A DNA stretch of 46,444 nt from Pirellulales bacterium. GTDB taxonomy: Bacteria; Planctomycetota; Planctomycetia; Pirellulales; Lacipirellulaceae. A program made the translations under genes and the position numbers. A model generated the notes under the pieces. The model saw only the letters and a list, made by a program, of their open reading frames with translations, was not told the DNA's origin and ran no database searches. The DNA lies in assembly GCA_020849945.1 (NCBI GenBank), contig JADZFK010000063.1, positions 1 to 46,444 on the forward strand, read 5' to 3'. Each line of letters opens with the position of its first letter. Positions within the stretch are counted from its first letter, which is position 1. Below, one piece after another: positions 24,554 through 34,222 of the stretch.

Positions 24554-27500
24554 ATGATTCGGTTGTGTTTGATTTCGATCTCATTATTGCTGCCGGTTGG
24601 CGTAACCATGTTTCAAGCCGGCACCGGCGAGGGGAGCGGCAAACCCGCTCTCGATCGCCTTCTGAAATTACAGGTGGAGAGCAATCACAAGGATGCTTTC
24701 GAGGGGCTGCGGGTACTGGCGTTAGGTAGCGATATTGGCCCCGAGGAACGTGCCCGCGCTTACAGTGCAGGCGTCGAATGCTTGAAGCAGCTCAATCGAG
24801 TCGACGAGATAGACGCCTTCCGCGAACAGGTGGTGGTTGTGGGCAAGAAAGAGTGGCGAACACTTTCGGCGGTGGCTCAATCGTACTTGGATGTGCCTCA
24901 TTACGGGTACATGATCGGGGGCGAGTTTCAACGCGGGCAGCACCGCGGCGGTGGAAAGTTGGTAAACGCCAACGACCGCGACCGCGTCCTCGCGCTGCGA
25001 TATTTCCGCCAGGCGATGCAGCTGGTGGAAGCGGGCGAGCGAAACGAAGCGGCCAGCATGTTGCGGAAATTCGCCGCGGGGTTGCTCGGTACGCCAGCCT
25101 GGCGGCTTCAGTTGCTGACCGATTTTGAAATTGTGCCTGACTACGGGGATGGTTGGGGCCGCGACCAAGGGCCACAGGGCGCGCCTGTGGATGCCGACGA
25201 CAATCCCGTGTTCTACGAGTTGCCCAAGGATTGGGCTTCCGCCAAGAACGATGGCCAGCGGTGGCGGCACGTGCTCGAAACGATGGCCGAATGGAATCCC
25301 TCTTTGCGGAACGAAGAGCGGATGACACGTGCTCAATTTGTGGAATCGCAGTTCGGTGTGCAAACGCTGGCCGACTTTGGGATTGTGCTGCCGCCCATCG
25401 AACAGGCAGAGCGGCCAGCCGGGGAAACGGGTGGCGAAGCCGCAAGTGGCGAGAACGGCGCGGCCCCTGGCAAGAAGTTGACCAAGGCCTCGGGCGTTTG
25501 GGCGATCGATACCTTGGGCGAAGACGAAACGATCGCCCGGCTGGCCACGGGCATCAAGCGTTTCGCGCTGCCTGAAGATCAGAACTACATCAAGCTCTAC
25601 CAGCAAGTTGCCGAGGATAAGTCGACACGAACGGGCGAAGCAGGGAGCGAACATGGCTTGAGCGCCCTGGAGCAGTTGGCGCAACTTTTCGAGCATCGTC
25701 GCCAGTATCCGCGAGCGGCCGAGTACTGGCGGCAGGCTGTCGAGCGTTCATCGGGCGATCGGCGGAAGGGCTGCCAGAGTCGGCTGGAACAAATCGAGGG
25801 CAATTGGGGGCAGTTTGAGTTGGCGGCCTCGCAACCGGCGGGACGCGGCGCGACCGTTGAGTTTCGCTTTCGCAATGCGAAGGAAGTCGCATTCTCGGCC
25901 CAGGAGATCAACGTGCGACAGCTACTGGATGACGTGAAGGCCTATCTTAAGACGAAGCCCAAGCAACTGAATTGGGAGGAGATGAACATCGCCGATATCG
26001 GCTATCGGCTGGTTCAATCGAAGGGCGGCAAGTACCTCGGCGGCGAGGTTGCACGTTGGAAGATGGAGCTGGAACCGCCGGCGAAGCATTTCGACAAGCG
26101 GATTAGTGTCAGCACGCCGCTGCAGAAAGCCGGTGCTTACTGGGTAACGGCCAAGGTGGCGGGGGGCAACACTTCGAAGATTATCTTGTGGCTTTCCGAT
26201 ACGGCGATCATCCGCAAGACGATGGAGGATAAGTCGTACTACTTCGTGGCCGACGCCGTTTCTGGCACGCCGATCGTGAAAGCCAATGTCGAGTTCTTCG
26301 CCTACCGGCAACGACATTTGGACGGCAACAACTTTCGGATCGATCTGAAGAACTTTGCGGAATTGACCGACGAGAGCGGGCAAGTGTTCTTGCCCGTTCC
26401 GGCCAAGACGAAGGACGAGGCACCGAACGAATACCAATGGCTCGCGACCGCGACGACACCCGCGGAACATCCGGGCGGCGGCAATCGGTTGGCGTACCTG
26501 GGGTTCCACAATGTGTGGCGGGGCCGATATCACGAGGCCCAGTACAACGAGTTGAAGACGTATGCCATCACCGATCGGCCCGTGTATCGCCCGGGTCAGG
26601 CGGTGGAATACAAGTTTTGGATCGCGCAGGCCCAATACGATGCCGAGGACAAATCGCCATTCGCGCATCAGGCGTTTGTGGTCGAAATCCACAACCCCAA
26701 AGGGGAGAAGGTTTTCAGTGAGACGCTTACCACCGATCGTTTCGGCGGCCTGGCGGGCAAGTACCCATTGCCGCCCGATGCCACGCTCGGTGCGTACAGC
26801 ATTCAAATCGTCAATCGCGGCGGCGGATCGTTTCGGGTTGAGGAATACAAGAAGCCCGAGTACGAGGTGACGATCGAAGCGCCGAGCGAGCCGGTTATGC
26901 TGGGCGACAAGATATCGGCCACGATTCGAGCGAAATACTACTTCGGCTCGCCGGTCACGCAAGCGACTGTAAAGTACAAGGTGCTGCGAAGCGAACACAA
27001 CGCCCGATGGTACCCGCCGGGCCCGTGGGATTGGCTCTACGGGGCGGGCTACCTTTGGCTGGGTGACGATTACCCTTGGTACCCAGGTTGGCGAGAGTGG
27101 GGGTGCATGCGCCCCGAGCCGCCGTGGGGTTGGCGGCGTCCCACGCAGCCTGAAGTGGTGGCCGAGCGTGAGACGGCGATCGGCCCCGATGGAACCGTGA
27201 AGGTTGAGATCGATACGGCGATAGCCAAGCAGATGCATGGAGATCAGAACCACCGGTACACCATTCAGGCCGAGGTGGTGGATTCATCGCGGCGGACGAT
27301 CGTCGGCAGCGGCGAAGTGCTTGTTGCCCGCAAGCCGTTTCAAGTATTCGTGGCGATCGACCGCGGTTACTACCGCATCGGCGATGCGATCAACGCGAGT
27401 TTCACCGCGCGGCGGCTGGATGGGAAGCCGGTGCAGGGTGCGGGCAAATTGCGGCTGCTCAAGATTACGTATCAGGCGAATCCGGAGCATACGCCCGAGG

Positions 27501-30500
27501 AAACGGAGGTTGGCTCCTGGAACCTGGCCACGAATGATCTGGGCCAATCGCAAATTCAGTTGAAGGCCTCGGAGAAGGGCCAGTATCGGCTTTCGTACGG
27601 TGTGACCGACAAGGCCGGCCACGAAATCGAAGGCGGATACGTGTTCACCATCGTCGGCGAAGGATTCGATGGCAGCGAGTTCCAATTCAACGACCTGGAG
27701 CTCGTGCCGGATAAGAGCGATTATGCGCCGGGCGAAACGGTTCGGCTTCAGGTGAACGCCAACCGCGCCGGGGCAACGGTGCTGCTGTTCGTGCGGCCAA
27801 CGAACGGGGTGTACCAGCCACCCCAGTTGCTCAAGCTCGTTGGTAAGAGCGCGGTTGTGGATATCGGCATAACGAAGAAGGACATGCCCAACATTTTCGT
27901 CGAGGCCATGACTGTTACCGATGGCCGAGTCTTTACCGAAACCCGAGAGATTCGAGTTCCACCCGCGTCGCGGATTCTCAACATGGAAGTGCAACCCTCG
28001 GCCAAAGAGTTCAAGCCGGGCGAAAAGGCCAAGGTAACGCTCAAACTGACCGACGAAGCGGGAAAGCCATTCTTGGGTTCCACGGTCGTTTCGATTTACG
28101 ACAAGAGTCTCGATTACATCTCGGGCGGCTCGAACGTGGGCGATATGAAGGAGTTCTTCTGGAAGTGGCGGCGCGATCATCATCCCGCTTCGGAAACCAA
28201 TCTTCAAAGAACGTTTGGTAATCTGTCTCTAGCCGGCGAAGATGGCATGGAAACGATCGGCGTGTTCGGGCACCTGGGCCTCGTGATGTCGAGCAGTCAC
28301 TCTACCGATCGTGTTGATAGGTACTCGTATGGCGAGGTGCGGTTCGCCGGGGGCAGAGCCGGGGCTAATTTCTATTCACTCGGCGCAACGATGGAAGGAG
28401 CGCCCGTGGCTCCGGCTGCGCCGATGACGGCCGAAGTTGGCGACTCCATGCACATGGCCGCAGGTAAGATGGTTGCACGCAACGGGGCTCCCGGCGCTGG
28501 TGGCGTTGGCAACGAGGGTTCGCTCGCCCAGCCGACTTTGCGTAGCGAGTTTGCCGACACGGCCCTGTGGCGTGCCGCGCTCGAAACCGACAAGGATGGC
28601 CTCGCCACGCTCGAAGTCGATATGCCCCAGAATCTCACGGCTTGGAAAATCCGCGCCTGGGGCTTGGGGCTTGGTACGAGGGTGGGTGAAGGGGCGGCCG
28701 AGGCCGTGACGCGCAAGAATATCATCGTGCGGCTGCAAGCACCACGATTCCTCGTCGAACGCGATGAAGTTGTGCTGAGCGCGAATGTTCACAATTATTT
28801 GCCGACCGCGAAACAGGTCAAAGTGCGATTGGAACTGGACGGCAATACGCTGGAACTACCCACGGCTGCGGAGAGCACCGTGGAAATTCCGGCCGGTGGT
28901 GAACGCCGTGTTGATTGGCGAGTCAAAGCGATCCGAGAGGGCGAGGCCACCGTGCGGATGTTGGCCCTGGCCGACGAGGAATCGGACGCCATGCAAGTGA
29001 AGCTGCCCGTACACGTACATGGCATGCTCAAGATGGACAGCTTCAGCGGCGTGCTTCGCACGCCCGACCTGCGCGACGAGTTTGAGATTCACGTGCCGCG
29101 GGAGCGCCGCGCCGAGCTTACCAGGCTCGAAGTCCGCTACTCGCCGACGCTTGCCGGGGCTATGGTCGATGCGTTGCCTTATCTGATCGATTACCCCTAC
29201 GGTTGCACCGAGCAAACGCTCAATCGCTTTGTGCCCGCCGTTGTTACGCAGCAGGTGCTGGTGCGCATGAAGCTCGACCTGAAGGCCATTCGAGAACATC
29301 GTACCAACCTGAACGCACAGGAGATTGGCGACCCTGCGGTGCGAGCCAAGGGATGGAAGCGTTACGATCGCAACCCCGTGTTCGACGACGCGGAACTCCG
29401 CGCGGTCGTGAAGGCGGGCGTCAACCGACTGCAAGAGATGCAACTGAGCGACGGCGGCTGGGGTTGGTTCAGCGGCTGGGGCGAAGTGTCCTCAGCCCAC
29501 ACAACCGCCACCGTTGTGCATGGATTGCAAATCGCCAAGCAGAACGAGGCGGCCCTCATCCCGGGCGTGTTGGAACGTGGCGTCGAATGGCTCAAGCGGT
29601 ACCAGGCAGAGCAGCTTCGGCGGCTGGCGAATGTCGATGACAAGGGAAATGTGATCAACAAGACGAAACCCTCCAAACAGCATGCCGACGACCTCGATGC
29701 GTTCGTGTACATGGTGCTGGCGGATGCGGACTTCAAGAGCGATCCGATGCGCGATCGCCTTTACCAAGACCGTGGAAAGCTCGGCGCTTATAGCCTGGCG
29801 ATGGTCGGCCTCGCGTTTCACAAGCAAGACGAAGCCGACAAGCTTGCGATGGTGATGCGAAACCTGAGCCAATTCGTGGTTCAGGATGATGAGAACCAAA
29901 CGGCCTACCTGAAGTTGCCTCAAAACATTTGGTGGCACTGGTACGGCAGCGAGTTTGAAGCTCATGCCTACTACCTGAAGCTGCTGGCGGCCACCGACCC
30001 GAAGAGCGAAGTGGCACCGCGGCTCGTAAAGTACCTTATCAACAATCGCAAGCACGCTTCCTATTGGAACAGCACACGCGATACGGCGTTGGTGATCGAA
30101 GCGTTGGCCGACTACCTGAAGGCTACCGGCGAGGATCAGCCCAACCTAACGATCGAAGTGTGGGTCGACGGCGAGAAGCGCAAAGAGGCGAAGGTTTCGG
30201 CCGAGAACTTGTTCACTTTCGACGGGACCTTTGTGCTCGAAGGCGATGCGCTGGCCCCAGGCCCCCATACGATTGAGCTACGAAAGTCCGGCAGTGGGCC
30301 CCTGTATTGGAACGCATACCTTTCGAACTTCACGCTGGAAGACAACATTCGGCAGGCGGGTTTGGAGTTAAAGGTTGATCGTCACTTCTACAAGCTCACG
30401 CCGGCGGAAAAGACGATTGAAGTTGCCGGTAGCAGCGGGCAAGCGGTGAGCCAACGCGTGGAAAAGTTCGAGCGTCGAGAAATTACCGATCTCGGCACGC

Positions 30501-30838
30501 TAGCCAGCGGCGACCTGGTCGAGGTCGAGCTGATCGTCGAATCGAAGAACGATTACGAGTACATTTTGCTGGAAGACATGAAAGCGGCCGGTTGCGAGCC
30601 GGTCTCCGTGCGAAGCGGTTACAACGGCAACGAGCTTGGCGCCTACTTGGAGCTGCGAGACAACCGGGTAACGCTCTTCGTTCGCAACCTGGCCCGCGGC
30701 AAACACAGCGTAAGCTACCGCATGCGGGCGGAGATTCCTGGGCAGTTTAGCGCGCTGCCTACCAAGGCCTCGGCCATGTATGCCCCCGAACTGCGGGCAA
30801 ATTCTGACGAAGTGAAGCTCAATATCTCCGATCGGTAG
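24554..30838 (+). CDS. Giant secreted alpha-2-macroglobulin with intact thioester
   Basis: A 2094-residue exported protein of the bacterial alpha-2-macroglobulin family, which traps proteases in the periplasm. Residues 1-22 are a Sec signal; no lipobox is seen, unlike the YfhM type. The N-terminal 400 residues look helical and TPR-like (HRRQYPRAAEYWRQAVERSS). Macroglobulin beta domains follow from about 440. A Trp/Tyr/Pro-rich insertion covers 818-860 (GPWDWLYGAGYLWLGDDYPW inside it). A low-complexity Gly/Ala/Met stretch at about 1259-1335 sits where a protease bait region is expected. The thioester motif GCTEQ has Cys1551 and Gln1554, with the alpha/alpha-toroid (DGGWGWFSGWG) after it. The usual length is about 1650. 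No pbpC partner is adjacent. Confidence 0.93.
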   Translation: MIRLCLISISLLLPVGVTMFQAGTGEGSGKPALDRLLKLQVESNHKDAFEGLRVLALGSDIGPEERARAYSAGVECLKQLNRVDEIDAFREQVVVVGKKEWRTLSAVAQSYLDVPHYGYMIGGEFQRGQHRGGGKLVNANDRDRVLALRYFRQAMQLVEAGERNEAASMLRKFAAGLLGTPAWRLQLLTDFEIVPDYGDGWGRDQGPQGAPVDADDNPVFYELPKDWASAKNDGQRWRHVLETMAEWNPSLRNEERMTRAQFVESQFGVQTLADFGIVLPPIEQAERPAGETGGEAASGENGAAPGKKLTKASGVWAIDTLGEDETIARLATGIKRFALPEDQNYIKLYQQVAEDKSTRTGEAGSEHGLSALEQLAQLFEHRRQYPRAAEYWRQAVERSSGDRRKGCQSRLEQIEGNWGQFELAASQPAGRGATVEFRFRNAKEVAFSAQEINVRQLLDDVKAYLKTKPKQLNWEEMNIADIGYRLVQSKGGKYLGGEVARWKMELEPPAKHFDKRISVSTPLQKAGAYWVTAKVAGGNTSKIILWLSDTAIIRKTMEDKSYYFVADAVSGTPIVKANVEFFAYRQRHLDGNNFRIDLKNFAELTDESGQVFLPVPAKTKDEAPNEYQWLATATTPAEHPGGGNRLAYLGFHNVWRGRYHEAQYNELKTYAITDRPVYRPGQAVEYKFWIAQAQYDAEDKSPFAHQAFVVEIHNPKGEKVFSETLTTDRFGGLAGKYPLPPDATLGAYSIQIVNRGGGSFRVEEYKKPEYEVTIEAPSEPVMLGDKISATIRAKYYFGSPVTQATVKYKVLRSEHNARWYPPGPWDWLYGAGYLWLGDDYPWYPGWREWGCMRPEPPWGWRRPTQPEVVAERETAIGPDGTVKVEIDTAIAKQMHGDQNHRYTIQAEVVDSSRRTIVGSGEVLVARKPFQVFVAIDRGYYRIGDAINASFTARRLDGKPVQGAGKLRLLKITYQANPEHTPEETEVGSWNLATNDLGQSQIQLKASEKGQYRLSYGVTDKAGHEIEGGYVFTIVGEGFDGSEFQFNDLELVPDKSDYAPGETVRLQVNANRAGATVLLFVRPTNGVYQPPQLLKLVGKSAVVDIGITKKDMPNIFVEAMTVTDGRVFTETREIRVPPASRILNMEVQPSAKEFKPGEKAKVTLKLTDEAGKPFLGSTVVSIYDKSLDYISGGSNVGDMKEFFWKWRRDHHPASETNLQRTFGNLSLAGEDGMETIGVFGHLGLVMSSSHSTDRVDRYSYGEVRFAGGRAGANFYSLGATMEGAPVAPAAPMTAEVGDSMHMAAGKMVARNGAPGAGGVGNEGSLAQPTLRSEFADTALWRAALETDKDGLATLEVDMPQNLTAWKIRAWGLGLGTRVGEGAAEAVTRKNIIVRLQAPRFLVERDEVVLSANVHNYLPTAKQVKVRLELDGNTLELPTAAESTVEIPAGGERRVDWRVKAIREGEATVRMLALADEESDAMQVKLPVHVHGMLKMDSFSGVLRTPDLRDEFEIHVPRERRAELTRLEVRYSPTLAGAMVDALPYLIDYPYGCTEQTLNRFVPAVVTQQVLVRMKLDLKAIREHRTNLNAQEIGDPAVRAKGWKRYDRNPVFDDAELRAVVKAGVNRLQEMQLSDGGWGWFSGWGEVSSAHTTATVVHGLQIAKQNEAALIPGVLERGVEWLKRYQAEQLRRLANVDDKGNVINKTKPSKQHADDLDAFVYMVLADADFKSDPMRDRLYQDRGKLGAYSLAMVGLAFHKQDEADKLAMVMRNLSQFVVQDDENQTAYLKLPQNIWWHWYGSEFEAHAYYLKLLAATDPKSEVAPRLVKYLINNRKHASYWNSTRDTALVIEALADYLKATGEDQPNLTIEVWVDGEKRKEAKVSAENLFTFDGTFVLEGDALAPGPHTIELRKSGSGPLYWNAYLSNFTLEDNIRQAGLELKVDRHFYKLTPAEKTIEVAGSSGQAVSQRVEKFERREITDLGTLASGDLVEVELIVESKNDYEYILLEDMKAAGCEPVSVRSGYNGNELGAYLELRDNRVTLFVRNLARGKHSVSYRMRAEIPGQFSALPTKASAMYAPELRANSDEVKLNISDR

Positions 30839-30905
30839 CCTTGCAACGTGGCACTGCTGACGAGCGGCTAGCGAATCGGTGGAATGAGTGGTTCGTGTGG
30901 AACAG

Positions 30906-31079
30906 CACGTAGGCCGGAGCAAGCGGTGCGAGAGATTTCCCATGCCGTAAGCCGCATTCGCCGCGACGTTCCGGCAGAGCGCGGTAGCCGCGCTGCCACG
31001 CACCTCTGCCGGACCTGCGCGGCGGTTACGTTGGTTGGTGGTGGTTTGCCTTTCTGCGCCGCTTGATCCGGCCTACACG
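30906..31079. repeat. Nested palindromic repeat
   Basis: Outer arms 30906-30929 and 31056-31079 are inverted copies matching at 20 of 24 positions (core GTAGGCCGGA.CAAGCGG). Inside, CCGGCAGAG (30971-30979) pairs with CTCTGCCGG (31004-31012), and GCGCGG-TAG-CCGCGC forms a hairpin at 30979-30993. A second GATCCGGCCTAC copy follows at 31086-31097. This fills most of the 356-base spacer after the macroglobulin gene; no gene is seen there. Confidence 0.6.
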
Positions 31080-31194
31080 ATTGAGATCCGGCCTACGTTG
31101 ATTGAGCACGTAGCGAGGTAGGCTGGAAGCTCGGGCGGGAATGGGTACAATCGGGGGATTGCCCATCTCAATGATCTTGCAGAAAGGACACGCC

Positions 31195-31815
31195 GTGAGT
31201 GTTGTTGCTGAAGAACAGATTTTGGTTGTGCCGACGTCGCTGTTCCACGAATTGGGGTATTTCCAGGGTTTCTCGCGCGAGATCGGTCGGTACTGGCCGC
31301 AACTGGTGACGGGCGACCATGTGGAATACCGGCCGCGCGGCGAGATGGAGGAAGACCCGAACTTCAAGCAGCTCATTCCTTACGCGCTTTTCCGGTGGAC
31401 TGACGGCGCGGGAACGGTCCACCTGTTCGAGTATCAGCGGGGCAAGGGGCAAGGCGAGAAGCGGTTGCATGCTAAGTGCAGCGTGGGGGTAGGCGGGCAT
31501 GTTTCGTCGCTCGATGCCGAGGTGGGGGAATCGCACGAGGTGTATCGCGAAGGGATGCGTCGCGAGTTGGAGGAGGAGGTCATCATCGAGACACCCTACA
31601 CGGAGACGGTGGCGGGGCTGATTAACGATGATGAAACGCCGGTTGGCCGGGTGCATTTGGGAATGGTTCATCTGTGCGATGTCGAGGAGCCGCGGGTGCG
31701 GCCGCGGGAGGCCGATATTCTGGGAGCCCGCTTTACGCCAGTGGCGGAGATTCTTACGCGGCTCGAGCAATTTGAGAGCTGGTCGCAAATTGTGATGCGG
31801 GCGTTATTCGGCTGA
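31195..31815 (+). CDS. Nudix-like phosphoesterase
   Basis: A 206-residue protein of the predicted phosphoesterase (MutT-related) group. A Nudix-type helix is seen: Glu115 then, eight residues on, RELEEEV (Arg123-Val129), fitting the E-x7-REUxEE part of the Nudix box. The glycine that normally stands six residues before that glutamate is replaced, with GG displaced in VGVGGHVSSLD, so the loop is longer than standard. The GTG at 31195 is chosen because AAAGGA (31183-31188) lies six bases before it; in-frame ATGs at 31141 and 31171 have no such signal. Substrate unknown, probably a nucleoside diphosphate derivative. Lies 120 bases before the cysteine desulfurase gene. Confidence 0.8.
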   Translation: MSVVAEEQILVVPTSLFHELGYFQGFSREIGRYWPQLVTGDHVEYRPRGEMEEDPNFKQLIPYALFRWTDGAGTVHLFEYQRGKGQGEKRLHAKCSVGVGGHVSSLDAEVGESHEVYREGMRRELEEEVIIETPYTETVAGLINDDETPVGRVHLGMVHLCDVEEPRVRPREADILGARFTPVAEILTRLEQFESWSQIVMRALFG

Positions 31816-31935
31816 GCGGTTGATAGACGGCGTATCCTCGCCAAGCGCACGGCTATGCCGCAAGCGGCAAGCTACCATTGGTTGGAGTATAATAACTCCA
31901 ATCTTTCCCCTCATTCGCTTGCGGCCTAGCAATCG

Positions 31936-33144
31936 ATGCCCACCGACTTGCACGAGATCGTCTATCTGGATAACCACGCCACCACGCGCGTCGATCCTCG
32001 CGTAGTGGAAGCGATGCTCCCGTATTTTGATACGAAGTACGGTAATCCGCACAGTGTCCACGAAACGGGGCGAGAAGCGCGTGAAGCGGTCGATTGGGCA
32101 CGTAATGAAATTGCCCAGGCAATCGGCGCGAGCGAGGGCGAGATTTTCTTCACTAGCGGCGCTACCGAGAGCAACAATCTGGCGCTGCGCGGTGTGGCCG
32201 AACATGAGCGGCGGCGAGGCAACCATCTTGTAAGTGTCACGACCGAACACAAAGCCGTGCTCGATCCGCTGGCCCAACTCCAGCGCCGGGGGTATGAGGT
32301 TTCGCTGTTGGGCGTCGAGCAGCAGGGGGGAAGGCGAGCGGGTTGGCTTTCTCCCGAGCGAGTGGCCGAGGCGATTCGCGACGATACCTGCCTGGTGAGC
32401 GTGATGCTGGCCAACAACGAAATTGGCATCGTGCAACCGATCGCCGAAATCGCCGCGACTTGCAAGTCGCGCGGCGTGTTATTGCATTGCGACGCGACGC
32501 AGGGCGTGGGGAAACTTCCGGTCGATGTCTCGGTTATGGGTATCGACTTGATGAGCTTCAGCGCACACAAGATGTACGGTCCGAAGGGAATCGGAGCGCT
32601 TTACGTGCGGCGGCGCGATCCGATCGTCCGGCTTGAGCCACAGATCGTTGGGGGTGGTCAGCAAAAGGGGCTTCGTAGCGGAACGCTCAACGTGCCGGGC
32701 ATCGTGGGATTTGCCACGGCTTTGCGATTGTGTCTCGAAGAACGACCGCGCGAATCTCGCCGTCTTGCCGAGTTGCGGAATTCGCTGGCCGCGGAACTGA
32801 TGAGCCGCATTGCCGAGGCGCACGTTTGCGGGCCAGCGCTGGAGTCGGTTGACGATTGCGGCCAGCCGTTGCGACTCCCGGGTAATCTGAACCTGTCCTT
32901 CGGCAACGTGGATGGAGAAGCACTCCTGCTGGCGATGGGTAACTTGGCCGTAAGCAGCGGGGCAGCATGCAGTTCGACCGAAACCGATCCGAGCCATGTG
33001 CTCTTGGCCCTGGGGTTGAGTGTAGATGCTGCGCGCAGCAGCCTACGGTTTGGCCTGGGGCGTTTCAACGATGCCGAGGATATTGAGTTCGCGGCGAACC
33101 GAGTTGCCGAAGCCGTCGCCGTCCTGCGGCAGTGTGCAGGTTGA
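31936..33144 (+). CDS. Cysteine desulfurase (IscS/NifS type)
   Basis: A 402-residue PLP enzyme that takes sulfur from cysteine to form a persulfide for Fe-S cluster and thio-cofactor assembly. YLDNHATTRVDP opens the protein, TSGATESNNLALRG is the cofactor phosphate region, and SFSAHKMYGPKG holds the PLP lysine (Lys212). The catalytic cysteine is Cys345 in SSGAACSSTETDPSHV, a loop of group I (IscS/NifS) type. Length and motifs are complete. The IscA-type gene follows after 236 bases that hold a mobile element. No iscU, sufBCD or iscR is nearby. Because NifS, IscS and tRNA-thiolating homologues share these motifs, no symbol is given. Confidence 0.94.
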   Translation: MPTDLHEIVYLDNHATTRVDPRVVEAMLPYFDTKYGNPHSVHETGREAREAVDWARNEIAQAIGASEGEIFFTSGATESNNLALRGVAEHERRRGNHLVSVTTEHKAVLDPLAQLQRRGYEVSLLGVEQQGGRRAGWLSPERVAEAIRDDTCLVSVMLANNEIGIVQPIAEIAATCKSRGVLLHCDATQGVGKLPVDVSVMGIDLMSFSAHKMYGPKGIGALYVRRRDPIVRLEPQIVGGGQQKGLRSGTLNVPGIVGFATALRLCLEERPRESRRLAELRNSLAAELMSRIAEAHVCGPALESVDDCGQPLRLPGNLNLSFGNVDGEALLLAMGNLAVSSGAACSSTETDPSHVLLALGLSVDAARSSLRFGLGRFNDAEDIEFAANRVAEAVAVLRQCAG

Positions 33145-33196
33145 TTCTGTTGTTTTCTCTCGGGCGATTGATGCGTATAATTGAGGTCGTCCGGGA

Positions 33197-33362
33197 TAAC
33201 GACCCCCAGGGCCGATCATTTATTGAAATTGGGCGAGTGTATTGAAAACCAGCCCGAAGCGTTAGCGTGGGGAAGAAGCACATATTCCCTCGCTGGCGCT
33301 TCGGGTTCGTGAGTCCTTGCTGCCCCGAACATGAATAACGGATCGGCCCTGTAACGACCCCC
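33197..33362. mobile_element. MITE-like element with flanking 11-bp direct repeats
   Basis: The element 33208-33351 (144 bp) begins AGGGCCGATC and ends GATCGGCCCTG, with weaker pairing for about eight more bases. It is flanked by identical 11-bp direct repeats, TAACGACCCCC, at 33197-33207 and 33352-33362, which look like a target duplication. Inside, CCCGAAGCG..AGCG and a partly inverted copy CGCTGGCGCTTCGGG form a second palindrome. No coding frame is present. It lies 18 bases before the IscA-type start codon and so sits in that gene's promoter or leader. Confidence 0.6.
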
Positions 33363-33380
33363 ATAATTGGAGTGCAACGA

Positions 33381-33713
33381 ATGGCTATTGTGTTAACCGA
33401 AACTGCCGCCAACGAGGTCAAGCGAATTATTGCCGATCAGAAAATCGATTCAGAAACGATGCTCCGGATCGGAGTCACCGGCGGCGGATGCAGCGGTTTT
33501 TCTTACGCGCTCGGCTTCGACAAGTCGTTTGACGAGAAGAACGACTTGAAGTTCGAGTATCACGGCGTTCCGGTCGTCGTCGATCGAAAGAGCGACCTGT
33601 ATCTCGATGGGACCACGGTTGATTTCTATGAAGGCCTGGAAGCACGCGGCTTCAAGTTCGATAATCCCAATGCCGTGAAGTCTTGTGGTTGCGGCAGCTC
33701 GTTTCAAGCGTGA
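33381..33713 (+). CDS. IscA/ErpA-type iron-sulfur carrier protein
   Basis: A 110-residue A-type carrier that accepts Fe-S clusters and passes them to target proteins. The three conserved cysteines are Cys37 (GGGCSGF), Cys102 and Cys104 (SCGCGSSF). Length is that of the family. The ATG at 33381 follows GGAG (33369-33372); the in-frame GTG at 33372 overlaps that signal and is rejected. With the cysteine desulfurase upstream it makes a small Fe-S assembly group, perhaps feeding the Rieske, QueE and similar clusters, although that link is only inferred. Confidence 0.94.
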   Translation: MAIVLTETAANEVKRIIADQKIDSETMLRIGVTGGGCSGFSYALGFDKSFDEKNDLKFEYHGVPVVVDRKSDLYLDGTTVDFYEGLEARGFKFDNPNAVKSCGCGSSFQA

Positions 33714-33983
33714 GATGGGTTCCGGTTGAGTGTTGAAGGTTCAGGGCTGAGGGCTGAGGGCTTCGCAGGCAACGAAGGGTTTGTTTCCGCGTTTGATTTT
33801 CGATTCTTCCGCTTGACTTCCTGGTTTATCGGCGCAGGCGTTACAGGCGGACTGGATGGGTGTTTGCTTGGATTTGCATTTCCTGGCGAATAAGCTAGGT
33901 TTTCAGTTAGGAGATAGCCCGTCTGACACTTGCGTCATTCCGGCTTGTGAAGTCAACAGTCCTCCTGCGCGAGGAACTCGTCC

Positions 33984-34160
33984 ATGTTCAAACTCATCCG
34001 ATCGTTTCTTCGAGAAGAAGACGGCCCGACGGCGGTCGAATATGCCGTCATGTTGGCGCTCATTGTGATTGCCTGCATTGGGGCAGTGAATTCGATGGCC
34101 GCGGCCACGGCCGAGAGCTTTGATACCTCGGCCGCCGAGTTGGAAGGAGTCCTCGGATAA
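33984..34160 (+). CDS. flp: Flp/Fap-type pilin precursor
   Basis: A 58-residue type IVb prepilin. A short charged leader ends at Gly14, followed by PTAVEY, so cleavage after Gly14 places the conserved Glu at mature position 5 and Tyr at 6, as in Flp pilins. A hydrophobic helix (AVMLALIVIACIGAV) follows. A ribosome-binding GAGGA at 33971-33975 supports the ATG. It is the likely substrate of the Tad secretion genes at 42.3-45.9 kb, which lie on the opposite strand 8 kb away. Flp genes are often duplicated; only one copy is seen here. Confidence 0.9.
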   Translation: MFKLIRSFLREEDGPTAVEYAVMLALIVIACIGAVNSMAAATAESFDTSAAELEGVLG

Positions 34161-34222
34161 CCGGGGATTCGCATCGACTCGCTCCACTGTTCCATCAAGG
34201 GGAAATCTATCACGGCGGGTGT

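Noticed and set aside
24054-24584. 177-codon N-terminal extension of the sugar phosphotransferase frame
   Set aside because: The extension has no membrane helix or domain, and the ATG at 24053 gives the normal family length with a purine-rich sequence before it.
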